From NCBI GenBank assembly GCA_015680685.1, contig MNCI01023978.1, forward strand, positions 59,551 to 82,837: a stretch of DNA of 23,287 nucleotides, written 5' to 3'. The position numbers and the translations under genes were made by a program. Positions 10,800-19,234 of this stretch are shown here, one piece after another (the stretch's first letter is position 1; the number at the start of each line of letters is the position of its first letter). This DNA comes from Gnetum montanum (taxonomy: Eukaryota > Streptophyta > Gnetopsida > Gnetales > Gnetaceae). The notes under the pieces were generated by a model. That model ran no database searches, had not been told where the DNA came from, and worked only from the letters and a program-made list of their open reading frames with translations.

Positions 10800-11603
10800 C
10801 TGCATGTATTCAAGAAACAGAGTAAATAAGCCACGTAAAAATAAAGTTCTACAATAGGGGGCCAATGATTAGAAAAGAATTCCAGCATCAAACTTAGCAT
10901 ACACACTGCACGCTAGAAAATGCAGCGTACACACTGCACACTGGAAAACGCAGTGTGCAGACCCTGCACACTACACGCTGGGTGTGACCACACTAACCAT
11001 ACATGGTGAGTACAGAAACTTTACGCTATGGAAACATCCACGCTACACAATGGGAAAATTGACAAGAACAGTAGGAAAAAACACAAATTTCAACGAAGGG
11101 TCAGAGCCTACCTGCACGTCGACCCTCACCATGAGGGAATCCTAGGTCTAGGCAGATACTGGAGCATCCCTTCACTCTCTTCGACGAAGGTCAAGATAGG
11201 ATCCTTCCTCCCCTGGCCTTCTACTTGCTTGCCCTTGCTCATCGTGGCATTCATGCTAAACCCTGCATGCTGGGGTTTCGTCCCTGCACGCCGCAAACCC
11301 TGCACACTAGGGTTTCATCCATGCGTGATGTGTGCACGCTAAGCCTTGCACGCTGGGGCCTGAACCCTTACGATTCACACTACGCGTTCACGTTGCATGT
11401 CCACGCTGAAAGTCTCACCGAATCCTTCCACGTTGAAAGTCGCCACCGCCGTGCCATACCTGCGCCCGCCCCTACCTATACTACTTGATATTCCCCTCGG
11501 TATACGCTGCGTTCGGTTCATGCTGGTCTCAGGTTCACACTGGGATTTCGCTGTATTCACACTCGAGCTTGACCGTGGCTACCCTCTGGTTCACGCTAAC
11601 TCC

Positions 11604-11613
11604 AATTTATATA
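11604..11613 (-). promoter_or_regulatory. TATA-like box upstream of the antisense gene
   Basis: The minus strand reads TATATAAATT here, a good match to the plant TATA box, about 360 bases upstream of the ATG at 11242. If used, transcription would start near 11575 and give a 5' leader of about 330 nt, rich in AGCGTG words. It is the best TATA match I noticed on this strand in the block. Function is inferred from position only. Confidence 0.5.
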
Positions 11614-11925
11614 CTCCGCCTGAAACATGTTGAGGCCGCCTTGAAATAATTTATTTAATTAATTCAAAAATTTGAAAACTAACCAAAACACAAAGAATGT
11701 GTAAATACATAAGCACAACACAGAAGCAAGGATAATGAACAAAACAAAAACAAAACAATGGTATACTGGGATGAACACTATCCACATGCAATATTCTCTT
11801 ACTAAGCAACTCCTATTGCCCACACTAAACATTTTAGCACAAACCCCTTATCTGGCAGTCTCACACTCGATAACAATTACAAATCGTACAATCAACCAGA
11901 CATCATGAATGAATAATCACCGTAC

Positions 11926-12010
11926 CAGTAAGGCCTTAAACTGCTGCAACCGGCCTGGTAAGGCCTTAAACTGCTGCAACTGGCCCAGTAAGGCCCTAAA
12001 TTGCCATGCG
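11926..12010 (+). repeat. 30-bp tandem repeat, three copies
   Basis: The AGGCCTTAAACTGCTGCAAC unit recurs with an exact 30-base step (AGGCC at 11931, 11961 and 11991). The last copy is degenerate. It shares the GGCCTTAAACT core with the array after the protease, so similar repeats bound the antisense block on both sides. Confidence 0.85.
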
Positions 12011-12133
12011 TCCGGATACAACGATAAATTTCCATCACATACCTTAGACCAGTTTAGATGCATAAATGCATAAATTACTTACATCCAAAAATAATCGACC
12101 CCCTAATTGACATTGCTTCCTGTTTATTGGTAG

Positions 12134-13350
12134 GAGCAAACATCATGGATAGAAAACTATTATTCTTACCACTGTCTATCAATGGACCGTATGGAACGAT
12201 CACATGAGGAATCAACCTGGAGTCTATTAATTTAGGCTTAACAACAAATGACACTTTTGTGGCATCAACTCAACAAATGCTAGATTGTTTTGAAACGATG
12301 ACCAAGACTCTGGACCTAGAAGCTGATAGCATCACCGAAGACCTCTTGGTTGAAGTCCCCATTACCGTCCCAGGTGGCAAAGTTAAAATCCTGAAACTAA
12401 GCACATTGTTAAGCCCGCAACTGGCTGATGACATAGCACAAGTGCTTAAAGACAACATAAGAGCATTCGCTTGGTCTTACACTGACATGCCTGGGTTAGA
12501 CCCTCGAATAGTCTAACACAACATTATACTTGACCCAGAATTAAGACCAGTGAAACAAAAGTCACATAAGGTTAAGCCTGAGGTAGCACTGTCAATCCGC
12601 AATGAAATCACCAAACTTTATCAGGCTAGTTTCATTCAGGCTGTTGATTATGCCGACTGGGTATCCAACATGGTCATTGTCCCAAAGAAGAATGGAAGCA
12701 TTTGCCTATGCATTGACTTTTGAGATCTCAACGTTGCAATGATAAAAGATGATTTCCCCCTACCTAGCATTGATTAACTAGTTGACTCGACCGCTGCGCA
12801 TGCCTTGTTATCTTTTATGGATGGCTTTTCAGGATATAACTAGATTCGGATTAACCCTGAGCATCAACTTAGGATGACCTTTATGACACCATGGGGGACT
12901 TTTTGCTACATGATGATGCCATTCGGTCTTAAGAATGCCGGTGCTACATACCAAAGAGCGATGGCATTCATCTTTAGCGATTATATCTTCAACTCGCTCA
13001 ACGATTATGTAGATGATATCGTGGTTAAATCAAAGACACCAGAACAACATGTACAAGATCTTGGCTTGGTACTAAAATGTTGTTTAAAATATGAGCTAAG
13101 ACTTAACCCAAAGAAATGTGTCTTTGGAGTCAAAACAAGCAAAATTCTTGGATTCATAGCCTCGGAAGCAGGGATACGAGTAGACCCCGATAAGGTTAAG
13201 GCCATAACAAACTTAAAATCACCCAGCAATCTTACCGAACTTCATGGTCTACAAGGTAGATTACAGTTCATCAGATGTTTTATAGAAAAACTGATAGACA
13301 AGTTGAAACCTATGAACCACTTGCTATGTAAGAACGTCCATTTTGAATAG
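12134..13350 (+). pseudogene. Reverse transcriptase of element A (decayed)
   Basis: One frame runs through with stops but no frameshift. The RT copies element RNA into DNA in cytoplasmic particles. Fingers and palm motifs are in order: WVSNMVIVPKKNGSI, then CIDF with the next Arg codon changed to TGA (12721), SFMDGFSGYN (first catalytic Asp at 12820), TPWGTFCYMMMPFGLKNAGATYQ and YVDDIVVKS (13006-13032, with the Asp pair at 13012-13017), then GFIASEAGIRVDP in the connection. All three catalytic Asp codons remain. Stops at 12205, 12514, 12721, 12775, 12841 and 13348 make it non-functional. Upstream, the frame opens after a splice-acceptor-like TTTATTGGTAG. Confidence 0.9.
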
Positions 13351-13722
13351 ACCTCATAGTTCCAAGAAGCATTTGACAATATTAAAACAACACTTGTTCA
13401 ATTACCCACAGTTTATCCACCTCAAAACAATAAACCATTCTACATCTACCTTGCCGCTTCGGACTCATCAATCGCGTCCATGCTTTGTCAAAAACAAGAT
13501 GATGAAACTGAAGTCCCTATTTATTACTTAAGCCATGCATTAGTAACCCATGAGAAGAAGTACAACGAGATGGAAAGGTCATGCTTATCCCTTGTCTTTT
13601 CCTTAAAGAAATGGTGACATTACCTCTTCTATAACCAACTCAATATAATCTGCAAGGATAATATACTCAGAGCTATCATAGGAAACATTTACGAGTCGAG
13701 CAGAATAGCTCATTGGAAAGCC
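13351..13722 (+). pseudogene. First (gypsy-type) RNase H domain, decayed
   Basis: It continues the RT frame. The motifs PFYIYLAASDSSIASML, PIYYLSHAL and YNEMERSCLSLVFSLKKW match the RNase H that follows RT in Ty3/gypsy. The position of the first catalytic Asp is Ala (YLAASDS). Loss of this residue is common where a second RNase H is present. Stops at 13357 and 13616 interrupt it. Confidence 0.8.
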
Positions 13723-14275
13723 ATGATAGCTAAGTTTGACCTACACTACATAGCGCAATCATCAGTTAAGGGTCAAGCCATAGCAACTCAAATGACTACA
13801 TCACAAATGCATGATCGAGCAGCAATAGAGCCAGAGTTCTCAGATGAAAATGTGAGCACAATAGACATAGTACCCGATGACTACGATGCCATTTTGAACT
13901 TTGATGAAGCATCCACCTCTCAAGGGGGAAGTACTAGTGCTGTCATCACCTATCCATCCAGGGAGATCCGACCCTTTGCTTACCATTTTGACTTTCATTG
14001 TACCAACAACATAGCAGAGTACGAAGGTCTCCTTAGGGGTCTCATGGAAGCACTAGCTTCAGACATCACACGACTGGTAGTCATAGGTGATTCACAATTA
14101 GTTCTAAATCAAGTCACAGACATTTATGCGTGTAAAGCGCAACACTTACAACCATACCTGTGATTTGACTAAGCACTTACTGAAGCGATTCGAAAATATA
14201 GATATGCAACATGTTTCCAGAAATGATAACACCATTGCAGATGCACTAGCTACGTTAGCCCTAAACTGAGCGCCA
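13723..14275 (+). pseudogene. Second, archaeal-type RNase H (aRNH), frameshifted near its end
   Basis: Features are NFDEAST (Asp 13903), CTNNIAEYEGLLRGL (Glu 14017), VIGDSQLVLNQV (Asp 14089), and then, after a one-base shift near 14160, DNTIADALATLAL (Asp near 14240). The D-E-D-D set typical of RNase H is present. The TNN-EYE and GDSQLV-NQV motifs are hallmarks of the archaeal-type enzyme that Tat elements acquired. The frame change between PYL and DLTKHLLKRF splits the domain. It would have removed RNA from the RNA-DNA hybrid in place of the degenerate first RNase H. Confidence 0.85.
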
Positions 14276-14566
14276 AACATGTTCCACACGTTGCCTAGTT
14301 CTATAATCAGTTGTACTAAAACCATAACTGATACTCCCAATGAATTACCGATTACATCTGTTAGTACAATGCAGGCTGTAGAATGGTAGGACGACATAAA
14401 GGGGTACCTTTTATACAGTGAACCGCCTCAACATCTGACGAGTGCACAAAAGGACGTAGTACGAAAATGTTCTCGATAGTATGCATTGGTAGGTAACATG
14501 TTGTGTCATTGATCCTACGAAGGCATCTTGTTAAGATGCGTTAGCAGCACAGATGGCTAGACCATT
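14276..14566 (+). pseudogene. RNase H-integrase connection, decayed
   Basis: Same frame as the integrase but closed by stops (14266-14268, then a TAG before DDIKGYL, and others to about 14558). Readable pieces such as DDIKGYLLYSEPP and GILLRC match the usual linker before the integrase zinc domain in Tat elements. No separate gene is seen. Confidence 0.6.
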
Positions 14567-15622
14567 GTGGAACAAGTACATGAAGGACTCTATAGAGGAC
14601 ACATAGCGCCCAAAGCAATGGCAACCAAAATAAGGCGTTTAGGATACTATTGGTCACACATGGAGTACGACTGTGTCTCCAAGGTTAAAACATGTGACAC
14701 ATGTCAAAAGCATGGTAATCTCATACATGTCCCACCCAATGAATTGCATATAGCTCAAATCACATGGCCTTTCCAGAAATGGGGGTTAGACATCATTGGA
14801 CCAATAACTCCCCCGTATTCCGTGGGACATAGCTTCATCATAACCGCAACTGAATATTTCAAAAAATGGGTAGAAGCTATTCCCCATAGAAAGAACACAT
14901 CCAAACACATCTGCAATTTCATTCTAGAAAACATCGTGACCCGTTTTGGCATCCCGATGACCATCATCACTGATAATGGGCCACAGTTCAGCAGTACCGA
15001 AACTAGAAATTTTTGTGAAAGCCTAGGGATCAAACATTCATTTTCATCCCCTTACTACCCTCAGAGCAATGGACAAGCCGAAGCTACAAATAAGATCATA
15101 ATCTCAGTGCTAAAGAAGATTCTTATACAGAGTAAGAGAAAATGGCATGAACAGTTAGTATACGCACTATGGGCTTATCGCACTACGCATCGGATTTCCA
15201 CAGGTAAAACACCATATAGTCTTGTTTATGGTTCAGAAGTGTTTTTACCTTTGGAACTGCAGGTACCATCCTTAAGGATCATGCTCTCTGGACTCCTCGA
15301 CGAAGATCAAAATAATGACTTGTGCATTGTTGACTTGGACTCGATGGAGGAGGAATGCATACGTGCGCTTGATCATATCGAATGGTACCAAAAGCAGCAA
15401 CGACGGCATCATCAGTATGATATCCATAAACGCTCGATCAAGGAAGGCGACCTCGTACTCAAAGCTATTCGGGAACTCCCGGACAAATTCTCAGCCAATT
15501 GGGAAGGACCCTACTTTGTCACCAAAGCATTTGACAATGGAGCATTTAAACTAGCCGATATGAATGAAAATGAACTCGCACATCTAATGAACCACTTGTA
15601 CTTGAAACCGTTCTACGTTTGA
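14567..15622 (+). CDS. Integrase of element A (intact frame)
   Basis: This is 351 codons without a stop. It inserts element cDNA into host DNA in the nucleus. An HHCC zinc domain (HEGLYRGH ... CDTC) lies at residues 4-50. The DDE core has Asp 75 in WGLDIIGP (14789), Asp 136 in TDNGPQF (14972) and Glu 172 in NGQAEATNK (15080), giving the canonical D-D(35)-E spacing. The C-terminal GPY/F module is NWEGPYFVTK, and the product ends HLYLKPFYV then TGA. It is a polyprotein domain; the ATG at 14567 is only the first Met after a stop. It is the least damaged gene of the element. Confidence 0.92.
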   Translation: MEQVHEGLYRGHIAPKAMATKIRRLGYYWSHMEYDCVSKVKTCDTCQKHGNLIHVPPNELHIAQITWPFQKWGLDIIGPITPPYSVGHSFIITATEYFKKWVEAIPHRKNTSKHICNFILENIVTRFGIPMTIITDNGPQFSSTETRNFCESLGIKHSFSSPYYPQSNGQAEATNKIIISVLKKILIQSKRKWHEQLVYALWAYRTTHRISTGKTPYSLVYGSEVFLPLELQVPSLRIMLSGLLDEDQNNDLCIVDLDSMEEECIRALDHIEWYQKQQRRHHQYDIHKRSIKEGDLVLKAIRELPDKFSANWEGPYFVTKAFDNGAFKLADMNENELAHLMNHLYLKPFYV

Positions 15623-15649
15623 ACATGAACTCAAGTATGCACTCGTCCT

Positions 15650-15845
15650 AAAATCATGATAGTAAACTGATACCACAGCTCGTCCTGGAATCATGATGGT
15701 AAACTGATACCACAGCTCATCTTGGAATCATGACGGTAAACTGATACCACAACTCGTCCTGGAATCATGCCAGTAAACTGATACCACAGCTCGTCCTAGT
15801 GTTACGACGATAAACTAACACCACAGTTTGTCCGCAATGACAATA
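15650..15845 (+). repeat. 37-bp tandem repeat after integrase, about five copies
   Basis: The TAAACTGATACCACAGCTCG core recurs at 15663, 15700, 15737, 15774 and 15811, an exact 37-base step. The first four are close to identical. It decays on the right into looser units that keep TAAACT (15842-16045). Confidence 0.9.
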
Positions 15846-16050
15846 AACTAGAACCCGTCCAGTATGACGTTTAAACCACCACAGTTTTATTCACTGGAGT
15901 TCGCTAAGACTATAAACTGGATTGACTCTTCACAGTTCGCCAAGACTATAAACTAGCAGCGTACCATCTGCTACGATGATAAACTGGCATCGTCCAACAG
16001 GTTATGACATAAAACTAACCCACAATAGTCTACTACGACTATAAACTGGC
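15846..16050 (+). repeat. Degenerate TAAACT(G/A) units
   Basis: GACTATAAACTGG-like words occur near 15909, 15947, 15978 and 16038 at about 30-60 base steps, extending the 37-bp array. Confidence 0.65.
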
Positions 16051-16671
16051 AGCTTCATCCCCAGTATCCCGATCTGTAGCTGCTTTCAAATTTCATCAAA
16101 GCTGCTGCTGCACTCATCACCAATTGATCTTAACGACATTGCTGCCATTCACATTCAGTGCCTAAAACCTCATCTAGTGCCTTTTCTTTATCAGTCGCTG
16201 TTCAAGTCTAGTCTTACTCACTCATTCATGGTTTTCTTGTCTTCTTGGAATTGTGTTTGCAGGATGACACTCAGAGGTGTTCGTATGAGAATGCACTTCG
16301 TCACAGCGGCAAGGTATCACATTGTGCCTAACGTACATAACCAGGTTAATCAAGCCATTCACTAGTACATCTCCCATTACACTTCCCATCTATTCCTCAA
16401 CATACTCTACTCAGTCATACCCCAAACACACCTAATGCATTCCAAAACATTGAGCACACCATTGCGTACTACAACACCTTTAAGCAGTTGCAACACACAA
16501 CATGCAACACACAACACGGCACTTGAGAAATGAGTACAAGATCAAAACAAAGCTCTTCCACCAAAAACAAAAAAAAAGACCCTTGGCCCTTCCCATACAA
16601 GCCCTAGGCAGGAAGGCAATTGTCTTGGAAGCAAGTACTCATGTCTCAAATGCTCAAGTAACATTTCATTG

Positions 16672-16836
16672 CGTGGCTTTGGCTCTCCGCCAATAGGTTC
16701 CCTTCAACACCAAACAGAGGTCCTGTTCCTCCAAAGAATGTAACACATCATCATCGTGGCTTTGGTTATGCCAACAAGTCCTCTTAAACACTAAACAAGA
16801 GTCTTGTTTCACCAAAGGATGTACACCTCATGTCTT
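16672..16836 (+). repeat. 83-bp direct duplication
   Basis: Two copies start with CGTGGCTTTGG at 16672 and 16755. They share CCAA, AACACCAAACA/AACACTAAACA, TCCTGTT/TCTTGTT and CCAAAG(A/G)ATGTA in order. They have diverged by small changes. Confidence 0.75.
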
Positions 16837-17120
16837 GGTCCCAAGTCTGCTAGACAATGGCTATTGACAAGGATCAACATGACCCATACACATACCAGAG
16901 CATCCCCTTCACTATGTACAATTCCCTGATCAGTTCCCAATCCCCACAATTACCATCCCCCTATCCAGCTACAAATTTCATTTCCTCAATTCCATGTACT
17001 ACTGAACATGGTGTGATGACATTTGGCCAAGTTTCAAAGGATAATGTTTCTACCAAGTCGCTTGTGGTGTTTTGTACTTCTTTGTCGATGCTTCTTGGGT
17101 TGATTCCTTCAAGCGTCAAC

Positions 17121-17130
17121 AAAGAGGGGC
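17121..17130 (+). other. Polypurine tract
   Basis: AAAGAGGGGC lies just before the 3' LTR, separated from its TG by CAA. It is the expected plus-strand primer site. Confidence 0.75.
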
Positions 17131-17133
17131 CAA

Positions 17134-18346
17134 TGAAACACCACAAAATTCTGAGCTTAGCACTTCTCCTACAAGAATCAAGCTAAGTCATGATGCTCCC
17201 CAACATGACTGAAACTTGAGGACCTAACAGACAGCTTCAAACGAAGTCGAACCGAGCAAGAAATGGTTCCCTGAGATCCACAGAAGACTACAGCAACATC
17301 CGACATCGAACCTTGCTAGATTTTGAGCTCAAAATACTTGGTTTTCATTATACAGCATATACGCCCAGCGTGTATGCCCAACGTGTACGCCCAGTGTGCA
17401 CCATCCAGCGTGCAGCACAGCGTACATCAGTGGAAGACATCATCAAAACCATGTTAGATCAAGTTTAAGAATATCTGCAAGCAGCATTCTCATGACATCT
17501 GAGCCCAAATCCGAGGGGAGAATTGGATACTTCCTATTGTAACAGTAGTTTGTAAAAATGAATTCTTTCATTTTAGTCAAGTCTGTATGCTGAGTTCACA
17601 CGCTAGTGTGTACATGCCGACATGCAGTAGCACATGTTGGCATGCAGCACACTGCACACTTGTAAAATTTTATTCGGTTGCATCCAGTCGATGCTCCACA
17701 TGTCATCCAATCTGAAATTCTAGCATCCCACAGCCAATCACCCCATCTCAGATTCGAGTTTAGTGCCCAAACTTGTACAAAAACCCCGATTTTTTACCAG
17801 ATCAAGGTTCAAAAATTAGGAGAAAATCTTGACAAAAAAAAACCTGGGCAATCCATACTGAGAACATTCACGACACCAATCCTTTACGCTAGACTTGGAC
17901 CCTGCACGCTAGGCATACAGCCTCTACACTACACCCACAATCTGAACTAGCACGCTATCACACCCCTACATTCATCGGGGCTCTTCATCCGCCTTGTGTC
18001 AAATCCACAACCGTGTCTAGACCGGTGCATTGTAATTTTTATTATGCAATAATATTGCTGCATTTTCTACCAGGATTTGTTACAGTTTTCCTTCGCATTT
18101 TTTTATCTCTTGTTTACATTCGTGCACGCTAATTTACATTTTTCATACCATTTACGTACAAACCGGCATATCGCACGTTGGCATATGTTTGGGGAAATCC
18201 TTATCTGATCCACGTGTGGACCACCCAAGGTACTCTACCTTCGTCTATTCCAACTCACCCTCAAGCAAAGGTAGGGTCTTCTGTGTTTGTCTATAAATCT
18301 CTCAGCGTACATCTCATTCCAGCCACCGACGATTTCAGACAATACA
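17134..18346 (+). repeat. 3' LTR of element A (1213 bp)
   Basis: It is the direct repeat of 356-1541 with the same TG start and ACAATACA end. It follows a polypurine tract and is followed at once by the right copy of the target site. It holds more copies of the GCGTGTACGCCC-like unit (about 17365-17425) than the 5' LTR, and an insertion of about 13 bases near 17445 relative to the 5' copy. These differences show independent drift after insertion. Confidence 0.95.
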
Positions 18347-18351
18347 GTCGC
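18347..18351. repeat. Right target-site duplication (gtcgc)
   Basis: These are the five bases directly after the ACAATACA end of the 3' LTR. They match the left copy at four of five positions. Confidence 0.85.
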
Positions 18352-19234
18352 ATATACAACGAGGCAAGCTAATGTGCTTTGTACTCGGCATGCTCCTTGT
18401 GGGAATGCAGGCGCATGAACGAACACCTCTGAAAATGGGTCTAGAATCTTGAGAAGGAGAAGGACAACTTGATTGCCAAGGTAGGAGATCTTCATTCTAG
18501 GAACAAATTCCTATTGGCCTGAGACACCAATAATGAAAGTTGATGCACGACCATCATTGACTACGTGAGGTACTGGATGGCCATGTAGTGCAACAATGAG
18601 GCCACCCATGAGATAATAGAGCAGCACATGCAGATGGACCTGTTAGCCTAGAAGAACCAAGACTTGAAAGATTACAGAGCCAAGGTTTATGAATGGGGGA
18701 AGACGCAGAAAAATCATAAGAATATGTATAAGTTAGATCATGCCACCTATCGTAACCAATATAGGGATGCCTCAATCAAGTTTCATACTCATGAGGTATT
18801 TTTTGATATTATTGGCACTTATGGGGCTTACAACAAGTTCATGCAATAGGTGATAGTGAGTGAGTTCCCTGAAAGGGAAGTGACCTTTCCTGCAGGTGAG
18901 ACCACCACTACCGTCTTTTCTCTTGGAGCCCCAAGATGGACATCCGTAGAGAAGGAGAAATTTGCTGCAAGCACTGACTTGGGTGATAGGAATTGGGTTA
19001 ACATCATGGAAGAGGAGATCTTACAACACCTGGCAGCTAGACTAGATCGGATACCTCTCGAAACTCACTTGGGGCCGTCTCAGGTCAGTTATCCTTCAGC
19101 GTAGCGATAATTTATTTCGTTGGAGTCTTTACTGTAGCTTTAGCTAACTAATATATTCTTTTACGGTGTAGGATCCAAGTGAAAACACGAGGCCTACTGA
19201 AGCAAGAGATGGTGGAACAAGTGAAGGGTTATAG
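18352..19234 (+). pseudogene. Antisense gene of element B, part after the insertion of A
   Basis: The frame continues directly from position 355 with IYNEAS, matching IYDQVA of element A. The exon runs to 19083 (244 codons, no frameshift, several TAG/TAA/TGA stops). It includes a coiled coil (LEKEKDNLIAKVGDL), REVTF, and NWVNIMEEEILQHL. A phase-0 intron with donor GTCAGT (19084) and acceptor GTGTAG (to 19171) precedes a last short exon 19172-19234 that ends in TAG. The position and phase of this intron equal those of the last intron in element A (7491-7395). Confidence 0.8.

Larger units (their letters stand above)
7293..11242 (-). pseudogene. Antisense eight-exon passenger gene between protease and RT (element A)
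   Basis: Minus-strand exons: 11242-11112, 10799-10494, 10417-10149, 10060-9014, 8903-8655, 8568-8365, 8276-7492 and 7394-7293. Every junction is GT-AG and every phase matches (2, 2, 1, 1, 1, 1, 0). Introns are 76-312 bp. The sum is 3093 nt, exactly 1031 codons from ATG to TAG at 7295-7293. Six in-frame stops occur (one TGA in exon 1, TAG twice in exon 4, TAG, TAG and TAA in exon 7) but no frameshift. The product, from its N end, has a HAD/NIF-like region, a helical region, an acidic stretch (exon 5), a coiled coil (exon 7) and a Gly/Asp-rich tail. The last exons are homologous to the gene split by element A in element B. Extra antisense ORFs are known in Tat elements, usually outside gag-pol; this position is unusual. 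The function is unknown. Exon calls are by eye. Confidence 0.8.
11243..12133. other. Upstream region of the antisense gene and pre-RT spacer
   Basis: Positions 11243-11600 are GC-richer and full of CACGCT/TGCACGC words; on the minus strand they would be promoter and 5' leader. Positions 11640-11920 are AT-rich without recognisable content. Three 30-bp repeats follow (11926-12010). A pyrimidine-rich stretch ending in TAG at 12131-12133 precedes the RT frame. The short plus-strand open frames in 11028-11633 show no family features. Confidence 0.5.
15623..17120 (+). other. 3' non-coding region of element A
   Basis: No convincing gene is found between integrase and polypurine tract. It holds the 37-bp array, degenerate TAAACT units, a splice-acceptor-like TTGTGTTTGCAG (to 16262), and an 83-bp direct duplication. 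The open frame 16857-17186 runs across the polypurine tract into the LTR, has no recognised motif and is probably chance. Confidence 0.6.
356..18346 (+). mobile_element. Element A: near-complete Tat/Ogre-type Ty3/gypsy LTR retrotransposon
   Basis: Two direct repeats of about 1.2 kb, both starting TGAAACACCACAAAATTC and ending ACAATACA, bound an internal region with a primer binding site, gag, protease, reverse transcriptase, RNase H, a second RNase H, integrase and a polypurine tract. The PR-RT-RH-INT order is that of Ty3/gypsy. The second, archaeal-type RNase H and the great length place it with the Tat group (Tat, Ogre, Retand). Unusually, a 5.7-kb block with an antisense multi-exon gene lies between protease and RT. 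The flanks carry a 5-bp target duplication with one mismatch. Most sense frames contain stops and a few frameshifts, so the copy is not autonomous as it stands. Confidence 0.95.

Noticed and set aside
7293-11242. The antisense block as a separate transposon nested in element A
   Set aside because: The same block is in the same place and orientation in element B, and I see no terminal repeats or target duplication around it. Capture by an ancestor remains possible.
11028-11633. Overlapping short plus-strand open frames
   Set aside because: They lie in the promoter/leader side of the antisense gene and reflect CACGCT-type repeats; there are no domain features.
16857-17186. 109-codon plus-strand open frame before the 3' LTR
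   Set aside because: It crosses the polypurine tract and enters the LTR; I see no envelope-like signal peptide or known motif, so it is not called a gene.
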